From assembly GCA_964590255.1 (NCBI GenBank), contig CAZPYA010000001.1, positions 46,348-110,347 on the forward strand: DNA of 64,000 bases. The letters are read 5' to 3'. The position numbers and the translations under genes are program-made. This document shows, one piece after another, positions 36,901-45,900 of this stretch (positions are counted from its first letter, which is position 1; each line of letters begins with the position of its first letter). The stretch is from JAKIYB01 sp964590255. GTDB taxonomy: Bacteria; Armatimonadota; Hebobacteria; CAIYQO01. The notes beneath the pieces were generated by a model. That model did no database searches, had not been told where the DNA came from, and was given only the letters and a program-made list of their open reading frames with translations.

Positions 36901-37079
36901 CGGAGACGATCCTCAACCTGGACTATCGCCAGGCCCCGCTGGGCAGCAACAGTTGCGGCCCCGGTCCCCTGGAAAAATACCTGCTCAAGGCCGAGCCGCT
37001 GACCTTCAGCGTGCGCCTGCGCCCGCTGGCCCTCGACGCCGCCACGCCGGCGTGGTACGGCAAGCAGGTGATTGGCTAA
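33984..37079 (+). CDS. lacZ: Beta-galactosidase, GH2 (LacZ type)
   Basis: 1031 residues from ATG 33984 (AAGGAG seven bases upstream), the usual LacZ length. Domain order: jelly-roll sugar-binding domain (about 30-210), Ig-like domain, TIM barrel (about 320-620), Ig-like domain, and C-terminal small-chain beta-sandwich (about 735-1020). The acid/base is Glu453 in SLGNESGYG and the nucleophile Glu527 in FLCEYAHAMGN. Metal- and substrate-loop motifs NRHDTHPDLGH and RTSHYPNDP are present. No signal peptide, so it hydrolyses imported beta-galactosides in the cytoplasm. A GH42 enzyme follows 160 bp later across a repeat-B element. Substrate may be plant or algal galactoside rather than lactose. Confidence 0.95.
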   Translation: MHDWENPHLLQMNREPAHAALLPYADAAAALTSERAASDRFRLLNGRWAFYYCASPNEVPDGFPEPDYPTEDWDTLPVPSNWQMHGYGAPNYTNVAYPYPVDPPRVPQMNPVGLYRRVFTLPEAWADQQVFLTFEGVDSAFYVWLNGEMVGYSQVAHMPTEFNLTPYLVDGENLLAVQVFQWSDGSYLEDQDMWRLSGIFRDVYLTATPSLRLRDARVRTTFDAAYADATLDLQVAVMNYADAAANAAVTMQLLDDAGQTVAEGPVGATSVAGGEEALLALAVPVSRPKQWSAEAPNLYTLLLTLTGPDGATEVVRVLVGFRQIEVKEQQLLINGRSVKLRGVNRHDTHPDLGHTVPLEMMVRDIVQMKRHNINTVRTSHYPNDPRWYDLCDRYGLYVVDEADLETHGFCFTGDLNELSNHPDWKDAYLDRAIRMVERDKNHPSIIFWSLGNESGYGDNHAAMAAWIHANDPTRLVHYEGATGWGKPEDLERVRTVVDVVSEMYTAVDRLIEHAQVTDDPRPFFLCEYAHAMGNGPGNLKEYWEAIRQYPRLIGGCIWEWVDHGIRQHTDGGEEWFAYGGDFGDKPNDGNFCIDGLNFPDRIAHSGLIEYKKILEPVHAEAMDLAAGTVRLTNRNDIVSLAGLQGVWWIEADGQVLRRGAVPMPEIAAGQSAEVALPYTLPMATPGTAYWLNLSFTLAGPTDWAPAGYELAWAQFPLPVAAPAPVLSAAGMPAIEVEEASDWIALFTEESRLLIDKFTGSLLAWEYQGEPLLLEGPRLQVWRAPTDNDVHIAKEWRNAAYDRLIPRTDRVALEEGEGCIRLAVDLTLGGYTSKPDFTCAHRYAFYGSGDVVIETTLTPLRELPVLPRVGLRLRLPGALDRFAWYGRGPHESYCDRQESARMGVYRGTVQEQYVPYVFPQENGNKTNVRWAAVTDIRGLGLLAVGQPTLEVSAHHYTAEDFTEAKHTYDLVRRPETILNLDYRQAPLGSNSCGPGPLEKYLLKAEPLTFSVRLRPLALDAATPAWYGKQVIG

Positions 37080-37080
37080 A

Positions 37081-37195
37081 TCGGCCCCCCTCCCCAGCCC
37101 TCCCCCCGTTCCCTGCGTGAACAGGGGGAGGGAGCAGCAGTTCACTCCCTCCCCTGTGCGCGCAGAGCACGGGGGAGGGCAGGGGTGGGGGCCGA
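37081..37195. repeat. Repeat family B, composite copy between GH2 and GH42
   Basis: Begins TCGGCCCCCCTCCCCAGCCC and ends GGGTGGGGGCCGA, so the whole element is an inverted repeat, with an internal CCCCCGTT...AACAGGGGG hairpin. It could act as a transcript barrier or mRNA-stability element between the two galactosidase genes. Confidence 0.7.
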
Positions 37196-37240
37196 ATACC
37201 TGAACCGGGATATACTCTTCTCAAAACCACGGAGCACATC

Positions 37241-39223
37241 ATGCACAAACTCTACTACGGCGCCGCCTACTACCCCGAGCTGTGGCCGGAAGCGGCTATT
37301 GCCGAGGACATCCGCTACATGCGCAAGGCGGGCATCAACTGCGTGCGCATGGCCGAGTTCGCCTGGGCGACGATGGAGCCAAACGCGGGGGAGATCAGCC
37401 TCGATTTCTTCGCCGGCATCATCGGGCGGTTGCACGCGGAGGGCATTGACACCGTCTTCTGCACCCCCACGCCCACCCCGCCCATCTGGGTGTCGCACGG
37501 GCACCCGGAGCGCATGGACACCAATGACCACGGCTACCCGATGGTACACGGCGCGCGCCAGCACGTATGCACGAACAACCCGTATATGCGCGAACGCAGC
37601 CGCATCATCGTCGAGGCGTGCGCGAAAGCGTTGGGGCGGCTGCCGGGGGTGATCGCCTGGCAGACGGACAACGAGTTCAAATGCCACGTGGGCGAGTGCT
37701 GCTGTGCGGAGTGCCAGGCGCAGTGGCATGCCTGGCTCGAAGCGCGCTACGGCACCATCGACCGGCTGAACGACGCCTGGGGCGCGGCGGTGTGGAGCGA
37801 AGCATACCAGCGCTTTGACCAGGTGCCGGCGCCGATGGCCACCACCATGGGCCACAACTCGTCGCTGCAGACGATGTACCGCACCTTCCACCGGGAAAAA
37901 ATCGCCGAGTTCCAGCGCGAGCAGGTAGAGATCATCCGGCGGTATTCCGACGCGCCGATCACCCACAACTCGAACCGCGGGTTCAAACTCGACAACGAGC
38001 TGATGCTGTGCGACCTGGATTTCGCCGCCTTCGACAACTATCCGGACTGCGACCACTGGCAGGAGATGCTGCTGGACTACGACCTGTGGCGCAACGGCAA
38101 GCCGGGCACGCCCTTCTGGGTGATGGAGACCAGCACCTCGCACAACGGCGGGCTGTGGGGCTACCACAAGCCGCATCGCCCCGGCTACCTGGCCGCGGAG
38201 GCGGTGGCGGCCTACGCCGCCGGCGCGGCAGGCTTTAGCCACTGGCTGTGGCGCCAGCAGCGCGCGGGGGTGGAACAGAACCACGGCGCCGTGCTCTCCG
38301 CCTGGGGCACGCCCACCGTGGGCTACGCCGGCGTGCTGGGCGTCAGCATGGCGAAAGAGCTGTTGGAGCCCATCCTGCTGGCCTCCGCGCCCGCGAAAGC
38401 CGAGACGGCGATGACCTACTCGGACCGCGCGCGCACCTACTTTATCACCGAGCCGTACGACATGCCCAATTACCAGGTGCTGACGCGGCAGTGGTACGAC
38501 GTGCTGCTGGGCGCCGGGCTGCATCGCGACCTGTGCTTCGAGGGCGCGTCGCTGGACGGGGTAAAACTGCTCACTACGCCCTTCGTGCCCTACCTCTCCG
38601 AGGAATACCTGGCGAAGGCGCGGGCTTTCGTCGAGGCGGGCGGCATCTGGATTGCCGGCCCGCTGACCGGCGGGCGCACCGGCGAGCACACCGTGCCCAC
38701 CGACGCCGCGCTGGGGCAGTTGGAGGCGCTGGCGGGGGTGGAGACGCTCTTCACCTACCCGCTCAGCGACACCGGCACCGCCGGCAGCGCCTTCGGCCAC
38801 GCCGCGCCGCTGGCCTGGTGGGCCGCCGCCTTCCTGCCGAAGGGCGCGCGGGTGGTGGGCACGCTGGAAGGCGGCGTCACCCCCGGCCTCGCCTTCATCA
38901 CCGAGCACGCGGTGGGCCAGGGCAAAATCGTCCTCATCGGCGCCATGCCCCAGGGTGACGACGGCGCCGCGCTGCTGCGGGCCCTCGTCCGCCACTACGC
39001 CGCCGAAGCCGGCATCACCCCAGTGGAAGCCACCCCCGGCACCGTCGTCTTCCCCCGCGCCTCCGCCGACGGCCCGCTGTGGATCGTCGTCAACATGGAC
39101 GGCCACGGCGGCACCGTCACGCTGCCCGTAGCCGGCCTCGACCTGCTCAGCAAAGAGACGCTGCCGGCCGGGGCGTTGGAGATCGGTGCGTATGGGTGGC
39201 GGGTGATACAGATGACGGTCTAA
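37241..39223 (+). CDS. Beta-galactosidase, GH42
   Basis: 660 residues. Begins with the GH42 barrel (YYGAAYYPELWPE). Acid/base Glu145 is in AWQTDNEF and nucleophile Glu296 in FWVMETSTSHNG. CHVGECCCAEC (about 147-157) provides part of the cysteine cluster that binds structural zinc in many GH42 enzymes. A trimerisation/amidotransferase-like domain (about 395-600) and a C-terminal beta domain follow. GGAG lies seven bases before the ATG. No signal peptide. With the GH2 enzyme it gives two unrelated activities on beta-galactosides; GH42 members often take beta-1,3/1,4/1,6-galacto-oligosaccharides. Confidence 0.93.
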   Translation: MHKLYYGAAYYPELWPEAAIAEDIRYMRKAGINCVRMAEFAWATMEPNAGEISLDFFAGIIGRLHAEGIDTVFCTPTPTPPIWVSHGHPERMDTNDHGYPMVHGARQHVCTNNPYMRERSRIIVEACAKALGRLPGVIAWQTDNEFKCHVGECCCAECQAQWHAWLEARYGTIDRLNDAWGAAVWSEAYQRFDQVPAPMATTMGHNSSLQTMYRTFHREKIAEFQREQVEIIRRYSDAPITHNSNRGFKLDNELMLCDLDFAAFDNYPDCDHWQEMLLDYDLWRNGKPGTPFWVMETSTSHNGGLWGYHKPHRPGYLAAEAVAAYAAGAAGFSHWLWRQQRAGVEQNHGAVLSAWGTPTVGYAGVLGVSMAKELLEPILLASAPAKAETAMTYSDRARTYFITEPYDMPNYQVLTRQWYDVLLGAGLHRDLCFEGASLDGVKLLTTPFVPYLSEEYLAKARAFVEAGGIWIAGPLTGGRTGEHTVPTDAALGQLEALAGVETLFTYPLSDTGTAGSAFGHAAPLAWWAAAFLPKGARVVGTLEGGVTPGLAFITEHAVGQGKIVLIGAMPQGDDGAALLRALVRHYAAEAGITPVEATPGTVVFPRASADGPLWIVVNMDGHGGTVTLPVAGLDLLSKETLPAGALEIGAYGWRVIQMTV

Positions 39224-39532
39224 AGACAGCACCGTATGGAAGGCAGGCAAGCACAGCGCAGCGCCTCCAGATACGTGCCATGATAAAATAAAGGTCGTCC
39301 GCGCCCCCCGCGGAGGGTGCGGACGACCAGGATATGCTGGATTGCGGATTGCCGCCGCCCCGCGCGGCCGTAAACGGCCGCGCTACCGAACAACGCCCCG
39401 TGAACGGGGCTTTCGCGGATAGGTCGAAATAGGGGCATGAGCCCCCTTCCAGGGGGCGTCGCCTGGTAGCCCGGTCGTTTACGGCCGGGGACGGCTGGGC
39501 GAGAACGACCAACGATATTGAAAGGAATGCCG
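39224..39532. other. Intergenic region packed with hairpins
   Basis: About 310 bp with at least four stem-loops: 39293-39302/39319-39328 (10 bp, GGTCGTCCGC/GCGGACGACC), 39362-39371/39374-39383 (perfect GCGCGGCCGT-AA-ACGGCCGCGC), 39395-39411 (GCCCCGTGAACGGGGC-like) and repeat C at 39441-39474. The first probably terminates the GH42 transcript. No gene is seen. Confidence 0.6.
39441..39474 (-). repeat. Repeat family C, copy 2
   Basis: Inverted match to 16956-16989 (GCCCCCTTCCAGGGGGCGTC then GC-TGGTAGCCCGG). The neighbouring segment 39376-39411 repeats the GCTACCGAACAACGCCCC pattern, so two related units are side by side. Confidence 0.65.
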
Positions 39533-40270
39533 ATGCCCGAACTCACCATCGCCGCCATCGCCGTCGCTACTGTCGAGGGGATGGTGGAAGAGAATTACCG
39601 GCGGGCGATCCGGCTGGCGGAGATCAGCCTGGATGGGAAGCCGGACATCATCTTGCTGCCGGAGGCCTTCGCGGCGGGGTATTGCGCGGACGACTTGCGG
39701 CCGTACGGCGAGGACCGAGACGCCAGCCCGTACCTGACGGAATTCCGCCGCATCTCCGCCGAGGGGAACTGCCTGGTGGCGGTGGGGTATCTGGAGACGG
39801 TGCCAGGTGGCGTGCAGAACGCGGTGGCGCTGTATGACCGCGGCGAGTTCATCGGCCAGCACGGCAAAAGCAAGCTGTGGCCGGACGACGAGCGCCCCTA
39901 CCGCGACGAGCGCGCGCTGCTGGTGCCCGGCGCCGGCGTGGAGGTGTTCGACAGCCGCCTTGGAAAATTCGGCGTGCTCATCTGCTATGAAAACATGTTC
40001 CCAGAGCTGTGGGCGGAGCTGGCGGGTCGCGCCGATTTCGTACTGTGCCCGTATAATTGCGAAGGCGATCCCAGCCACAACAACCTGCGCGAGGCCGCCC
40101 GCTGCGCGCTGCCCAACGCCTGGGCCGACCGCACCGGCACCGTCTACGCCGGCCCCAACGGCTGGCTTCCCAACCCCGGCACCGCCGGGATGGTCGATGC
40201 AACGGGGAATATCATCGCCAAATCCGACCCCGGCGTGGAGGCGATTGTGATTGGAAAACTGCCAGTGTAA
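39533..40270 (+). CDS. Carbon-nitrogen hydrolase (nitrilase superfamily)
   Basis: 245 residues from ATG 39533, which has AAAGGA six bases upstream; the in-frame TTG 39518 and ATG 39527 overlap the site. The catalytic triad is visible: Glu44 in LLPEAFA, Lys112 in GKSKLW and Cys151 in GVLICYEN. The NxRRG-type Glu in the loop after the lysine (ERPYRDE) is also present. An amidase acting on small C-N bonds in the cytoplasm; N-carbamoyl, omega-amidase or similar activity cannot be separated by sequence. It sits 9 bp upstream of the three-gene membrane array, so it is probably the first gene of that operon. Confidence 0.9.
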   Translation: MPELTIAAIAVATVEGMVEENYRRAIRLAEISLDGKPDIILLPEAFAAGYCADDLRPYGEDRDASPYLTEFRRISAEGNCLVAVGYLETVPGGVQNAVALYDRGEFIGQHGKSKLWPDDERPYRDERALLVPGAGVEVFDSRLGKFGVLICYENMFPELWAELAGRADFVLCPYNCEGDPSHNNLREAARCALPNAWADRTGTVYAGPNGWLPNPGTAGMVDATGNIIAKSDPGVEAIVIGKLPV

Positions 40271-40279
40271 AGGATTACC

Positions 40280-41029
40280 ATGGGCGAAGAAGTCGATCTG
40301 CGGGAGATACGTGAAGAGCTGGCAGAACGCCGGCTTCACACCGATGCGGTGCCATCGCCGGCCGCATTGCGTCCCCCTATCCGTCCCACCCTCCTCGGCA
40401 CGCTGTCGGCCATTCCCGACTTCGTCGGTGCGGGGGTGTTTCTGATCACCTGGATCAATCCCACGTTATTGCGTCCCGACATGCTCAATGTATTGCTGCT
40501 GGTAATGCTGTTCGAGTTCATCAGCATCCACTCGTCGGCGTTCATGACCGGCGTGATGATGGCGAAGTGGCCGACGGGGAAGAAGATCGCTCACCTTATC
40601 GGCTTCGGCGTGTTCTACTCGCTCATCGCCGGCGGCTTCAGCCGGGCGTTTCATGCCTGGTGGCCGTTCATCAGCCTGTGGGCGCAGGTGGGCAACCGCT
40701 CGCTGGGGCTGCTGCTGCGCGGTGCTCCGGACAAGGCCGAACGCCAGGCCGTCCGCAAGGCGCAGGCGGTAGGCATGCTGGCGTATATCGGCTTCGTGTT
40801 TCTCACCATCCTGTTGCCGGTGCCGGCGCTGGGCGTATACCCCGGCGACGGCGCGGGCATGACGGGCACCGGCGGCGTGTGGGTCGAGCAGCCGCAAAAG
40901 CTCCTCGCCTTCGGCTTCCTCTATTTCCTCGGCGTCGGCCTCTCCGAGATGGTGGAGCACCGCTGGATGGGCGACGTCGGCCCCGGCACCATGACGATCA
41001 ATGGGAGAGATGTGCCGATGGAAGAGTGA
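40280..41029 (+). CDS. Tandem membrane protein family, member 1
   Basis: 249 residues, unknown family. The N-terminal motif MGEEVDLREIRE is shared with the two downstream genes. About five to six hydrophobic segments: IPDFVGAGVFLITW, LNVLLLVMLFEFIS, IGFGVFYSLIAG, the AWWPFISLWAQVGNRSL region, a hydrophobic segment near 150-175, and the motif YFLGVGLSEMVEHRW near the C-terminus. The short cytoplasmic N-terminus is charged. The first of three consecutive paralogues with 18-20 bp gaps, after the nitrilase. GGATTACC precedes the ATG. No function can be assigned. Confidence 0.72.
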   Translation: MGEEVDLREIREELAERRLHTDAVPSPAALRPPIRPTLLGTLSAIPDFVGAGVFLITWINPTLLRPDMLNVLLLVMLFEFISIHSSAFMTGVMMAKWPTGKKIAHLIGFGVFYSLIAGGFSRAFHAWWPFISLWAQVGNRSLGLLLRGAPDKAERQAVRKAQAVGMLAYIGFVFLTILLPVPALGVYPGDGAGMTGTGGVWVEQPQKLLAFGFLYFLGVGLSEMVEHRWMGDVGPGTMTINGRDVPMEE

Positions 41030-41047
41030 CCTCGGAAAGGGAGTACC

Positions 41048-41788
41048 ATGGGTGAAGAAGTCAATCTGCGCGAACTACGACAGGACGAAGCTGACCTGCG
41101 CGATGCGTGGCGGCATCAGTATGAACCTCTGCCGCCGATTCATCCATCGCTACGCGGCTTCGCGTCAGCCATTCCCGACATCATCGCTGCCGGCATCTTT
41201 ATGCTAACCTGGATCGATCCGCTGCGCTGGCGACCGGATATGTATACCATGCTCACTGTCGTCATGCTGGTCGAAATGCTCTGCTTTCCGCTTTCGTGGG
41301 TATTGATCTCTACCCTGTCATCGAGGGCTGCCGCGGGCACGAAAGTTTCCCTGGTGACCGTCGTCATCCTGGTGTATACCCTGTTTTCCGGCGTCATCAG
41401 CCTGTCATTTCGTGTCTGGTGGCCGTTTATCTCGACCTTGCTGCAGATGCTGAACCGCTCGCTGGTCGGAATCCTCCGTGGCGCCAAGTGTTGGCAAGAT
41501 CGGCTGGCCGCCCGCGCTACCGTGGCAGCCAATGCCTTGATTCTCTTCTTCGCCGGAGTGCTCTGCCTCATCCCGACGCCGGAATTTGGCCTGACCCATG
41601 ATATGCGCCAGCAGTTGCACCTGTCGTATACTGATCCGCTCCTGCCTCCACACAAACTTTTCCAACTGGGCGTCACGTATTTTCTGCTCATGGCAGCCTC
41701 GGAAATAATCGAGCACCGCTGGATACGCAATCCTCTCGAGGAGCAAGTGCGAGAAAGAATCCGGAATGGTCTGCCGCCCGGCGAGTGA
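41048..41788 (+). CDS. Tandem membrane protein family, member 2
   Basis: 246 residues. Begins MGEEVNLRELRQ; the first 23 bases of the reading frame are nearly identical to those of members 1 and 3. Shared motifs with member 1: SAIPDIIAAGIFMLTWIDP against SAIPDFVGAGVFLITWINP, WWPFIS, NRSL, and SEIIEHRW against SEMVEHRW. Overall identity is low outside these points, so the duplication is old. GAAAGGGAG lies upstream. Probably in the cytoplasmic membrane. The conserved S-E-x-x-E-H-x-W near the last helix could be a functional site. Confidence 0.7.
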   Translation: MGEEVNLRELRQDEADLRDAWRHQYEPLPPIHPSLRGFASAIPDIIAAGIFMLTWIDPLRWRPDMYTMLTVVMLVEMLCFPLSWVLISTLSSRAAAGTKVSLVTVVILVYTLFSGVISLSFRVWWPFISTLLQMLNRSLVGILRGAKCWQDRLAARATVAANALILFFAGVLCLIPTPEFGLTHDMRQQLHLSYTDPLLPPHKLFQLGVTYFLLMAASEIIEHRWIRNPLEEQVRERIRNGLPPGE

Positions 41789-41808
41789 CTGTATCGGAAG
41801 GGAGTACC

Positions 41809-42702
41809 ATGGGCGAAGAAGTCGATTTGCGCGAAATACGGCGAGAACGGGAACGGCTCCGGCGCCAGATGGCGGCGAGACCGCCTGTTGACGACAGCGG
41901 CACTCCGCTGCCGTCGCCGGGGGCCGGTCTCGCGCCGGACAACCCCGATGGCTTCACTCCCGGCCCGGAACCCGTGCCGACACCGAATCTGACCAACGCC
42001 TATATCGTGCGCATGGCTCTCGACGCCAGTCCGTGGCCGATGCGGCTCCTCTTCAGCATTCCGGACTTTGTCTGGGCGGTGCTGTTTTATCTCGCGTGGT
42101 CGAACCCCGCGCAATTCAGCCCCTGGTTCATCACCATGTTGAATGCCAGTGTGTGGACCGAGCCGATCAGTTGTTTTGCGGTATTCGCCACAAACGGCGT
42201 GTTGAAAGACTTCGAAAATAATGGGAAACGTGCATTTGATGGTATCGGGTCTCTGATTTTCGTATTGCTATTATTCGGTGTCGTCATATCGTTAACTGTG
42301 CATACCGCCTGGCCTCTGTTCACCATATAGTCACAAGTCGCACGTCGCATCATCCGCGCATGGATTTACGGACGAAATGCATTGCACGATGGGGATCACG
42401 AAAATCTCAGGTTTGCTACCGGGTTCACATGGATTACTCTCAGCTTCATCGCGTATGGGTTCATATTGCAGAACTTCTTCCCGCCGTTCGGCGATATTGA
42501 TAGCGATATGAAAACGACGCTCGATACGCTGCGCATCGGCATGATCTATTTCTTCGGCATGGGTATTTCGGAGTGTATGAATCATGCCTGGTTCCTGGTA
42601 TTTGCGTATCACGCGTGGAATAAACCCCTGCCGCCATCGCCGGAGACGGCGAACGTGGTCCTGTATCCGGAAGAGACGACGGACGAAACGAACGACAAGT
42701 AA
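41809..42702 (+). pseudogene. Tandem membrane protein family, member 3, interrupted by one in-frame TAG
   Basis: The frame starts MGEEVDLREIRR and runs to TAG at 42328-42330, then continues in the same frame to TAA at 42702 (297 codons apart from the TAG). Sequence on both sides matches the paralogues: AWPLFTI-TAG-SQVARRII aligns with WWPFISLWAQVGNRSL of member 1, so TAG sits where member 1 has Trp (TGG) and member 2 has Leu (TTG), each one base away. The downstream part keeps YFFGMGISECMNHAW. It has a longer Pro/Gly-rich N-terminal linker. A recent nonsense mutation, a sequencing error or readthrough would all give this picture. Confidence 0.7.
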
Positions 42703-42842
42703 ATTCTCCCTGCTGCCACAATTCCGCAGGGATCGTGTCCAACCTATCGAATGATGCAATACATGCCGTTGCCGCCGGCAGGCGTGGTGAAGTGTATTCC
42801 GCACACCATACGATGACATCGACAGGCGTGTGCCTCGTTCGA

Positions 42843-42877
42843 CCCCATGCCCGGCCCATCGAGGGCCGGGCATGGGG
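42843..42877. repeat. 15-bp hairpin
   Basis: CCCCATGCCCGGCCC-type arm (42843-42857) pairs with 42863-42877 around ATCGA. It lies directly before repeat A. It could terminate the membrane-array transcript, although no U-run follows. Confidence 0.55.
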
Positions 42878-42880
42878 AGT

Positions 42881-42906
42881 GCGGATTGGAAATCCGCGCT
42901 CCCAGT
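42881..42906 (-). repeat. Dispersed repeat A, copy 2
   Basis: Identical over 26 bp to 2982-3007 in inverted orientation. GCGGATT-GGA-AATCCGC forms its hairpin. Confidence 0.75.
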
Positions 42907-42934
42907 GCGTGCTACTATGCGAAGGAGCTTCCCC

Positions 42935-45900
42935 ATGAAATACCTCGTCCTTCTACTCGCTCTGCTCGGTATGGCCCTCTGCCACGCGCTGCCCGACCCG
43001 AAGACCGGGGGGAAGGCCGGGGCGCCGGCCAGCGTGCTGGTGATGCTGGGCTACGGCGGCACGCACGAGTTCGCCATCGACGCCGGGGTGGCGAAGGACC
43101 TGGCGGAGAAGGGTTACCTGGTGCGCACGGTGGACGACCGCGAGCCGCTGACCGCCGAGTACCTGCGCCAGTTCAACGCCGTCATTGTCGTCGGCCTGCG
43201 CGACTACAATGGCGGCGGCTACTACGGCGTGGGCGGCATCAGCCTGCTGAATACCGAGCAGAACATCAAGCTGCTGCAGCAATACGTGCTGGACGGCGGC
43301 GGGCTGCTCTTCGTGCCGGTGATGGCCGGCGCGGGCAGCGAGGTGGCGGAAACCTGCAACGCCGCGCTGGCGCCCTTCAAGGTGCGCGTCGGCTGGGAGG
43401 CAGTGGTGGACGAGGCGCATCGCCTGGCGGTGAAAGAGCTGGACAACTACGCCTGGACGAAAAACATCCAGCCCCACCCCGCCACCGCCGGGGTGACGGC
43501 GCTGGCCTACCCCACCCAGGTGATGCGGTGGGACGACGCCTATCCGCTGAACCCGGTGATGCCCGCCGACCCGGCGTGGCAGGTGCTGGCCCGCGGCGAG
43601 GCGACCAGCTTTGGCGCGCGCTACGTGAACCGCGTGCCCACCCCGGCGGAGGCGGGCGCCGCCCCGGCGCTGGCGGCGGCGCGCCCGGCGGGCAAGGGCC
43701 GCGTGGCGGTGTTCGGGTTAGGCGGGTTCTACCTGCTCACCCACGCCTTCGCCCTGCGCGTCGATGCCAACGGTAAACCATTGGCGAATCAGGGCGAGGC
43801 GACCACCGGCTACATTGACGGCGTGGCCTACCGCACGGGCGATGGCAAAACGCCCAGCGACTGGGGCCTGCTCCTCGACAATACTCTGCGCTGGCTGACC
43901 GAGGCCAGCGCCGCCGCGGGGATGGGCGGCGCGCCGGCGGCGTGGGAGACGAAGCTGGGGCGGGTGGGCTTCCCCGATGACCCGGTGCCCGATTTCGCGG
44001 TGGTGAACTGGGCGACGCAAGCCCCACCGCCCACCTGGGCTCACCATCTGCCCAACTTCCGCTGGTGGCGCGGCCAGCCGTTTTACGATGAAGAGCTGGA
44101 CCCGGTCATCACCCGGCCGCAGCGCCACTGCCGCGTGCTCATCGGCGCGCACAGCGCCTATTCCGACGGCGTCGGCACCATCGCCGAGTGGGCGAAGGCG
44201 GCAAAGGCCGCCGGCTACCAGGCGGTGGTCTTCACCGAGGCCTTCGAAGCGCTGAAGGTGACGGACTGGTCGACAGTCATCGCCGAATGCAAGGCCAACA
44301 GCACCCCCGACTTCGCCTGCCTGCAGGGCATCGACATCGGCGACGCCTACGGCAACCGCTTCCTGCTGCTGGGCAACAACAACCTGCCCTCTGGCGGCAT
44401 GCTCACGAAAGACGGCAAAGGCCTGGAGATGACCGCGCGGCTATCGCTGGGCTTCTCCGGGCACATCGCGGTGGCGCACCGGCTGGGGAACAACCCCACG
44501 CTGCCGAAGGAACTCATCCGCCACTTCCAGGCAATCTCCGTCTACACCTACGCCGCCGGCAAAGACGGCACGTATGGGCTGGTCGATGACGCCTTCGCCG
44601 CCTACAAGTGGCATCTCGACAACGCCAGCAACCCCGTGCCGATGGCCGTGCATGAACTTTACGCCCCCGCGCGGGTGGCGCAGGCCGCCGTCGGCTTCCA
44701 ACAGATCGTGCCCGCGCGCGACGCGCTGGACGCCGTGCGCTACTTCCGCTACGGCATGCAGCACTTCTTCGAGAATCCGCAGCGCTACTATATCACCGAA
44801 GGCCCGGCCATCACCGGCTGGAGCATCTTCAACAAGGACATCGGCTACTGCGACCTCAACCGCGACCACTTCCGCGCGGTGGTTGGCGCGACGACGGACG
44901 ACACCACGCCCATCACCGAAGCGGTGCTCTACGACCGCGGCCAGGTGGTCCGCCGCTGGACGCCGAAGGCGCCGGCGTTCACGGAAACGGTCGAGGGCGA
45001 GCACGGCTACCAGCGCTACTACCTGCTGGTGGTGACGGACGCCAAAGGCCGCCGCGCCATCAGCCCGCACCTGCGCACCGTCACCCGTGGCTACTACACC
45101 CGCTGCGGCGACCGCCAGAACTGGTTCGGCGCGGCCGGCAGCTACACAGGCATCTGGCCCAGCGGCACCCACGGCATCTGGTACATCAACCCGAGCGTGC
45201 CCGCCGGCGCCGAGACAGAGACGTTCAGCAGCGGTAAGGGCAACCCGCTGGCATCGAAGATGAGCCTGCCCTTCGCCAGCAACGCCCTCACCTTCACCGA
45301 TTTTACCATCGACTGCAAATACCTCAGCCCCACGCACTACGGCATGGACGCCTGGCGCATCGAAAACGCCATGCCCACTACCACCTACACGGCCTATGCC
45401 CGCGTGGGCAAGTGGCACGACGTGGAGACGGGACTGACGTCCTTCAATACCCACGTAAAAACGCTTACCCGGGTGGCGGCGACGCTGACGCTGAAGAAGG
45501 CGCTGCCCGCGGCCGGCGGCGTCTTCCCGGTGATCCAGACGACGAACTGGCAGACCGCCACCTACCTCTACACGAAGGACGGGCAGACGGTGGAAGGCAA
45601 GCTGGACGGCAAGGCGGCCACCGTCATCGATCTGCCTGCCGGCGCGCACATCGGCGACTACTTCCTGCTGGCGCCGATGGCGGTGAGCGGCAACGGCAAC
45701 ATCGGTTGGCGCGCGGAAGCGGGCAAGAACATCCCCGCCGGGACGACATTCACCACCTACCTCTACCTGCCGCGCGCATGGCGCGCCGAGCTGGGCACCG
45801 ACGGCGCCACCCCGTGGAGCATGAAGCTGACCCGCGGCACGGCCACCGCGCTGGGCGTGGTGACCCTGACGGCGAAGGACGGCGGCGTTGCCGGCATCCT

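Noticed and set aside
30661..37195. CRISPR-like arrays among the C-rich repeats
   Set aside because: The repeats are hairpins with irregular spacing and no unit-spacer periodicity, and no cas genes are present.
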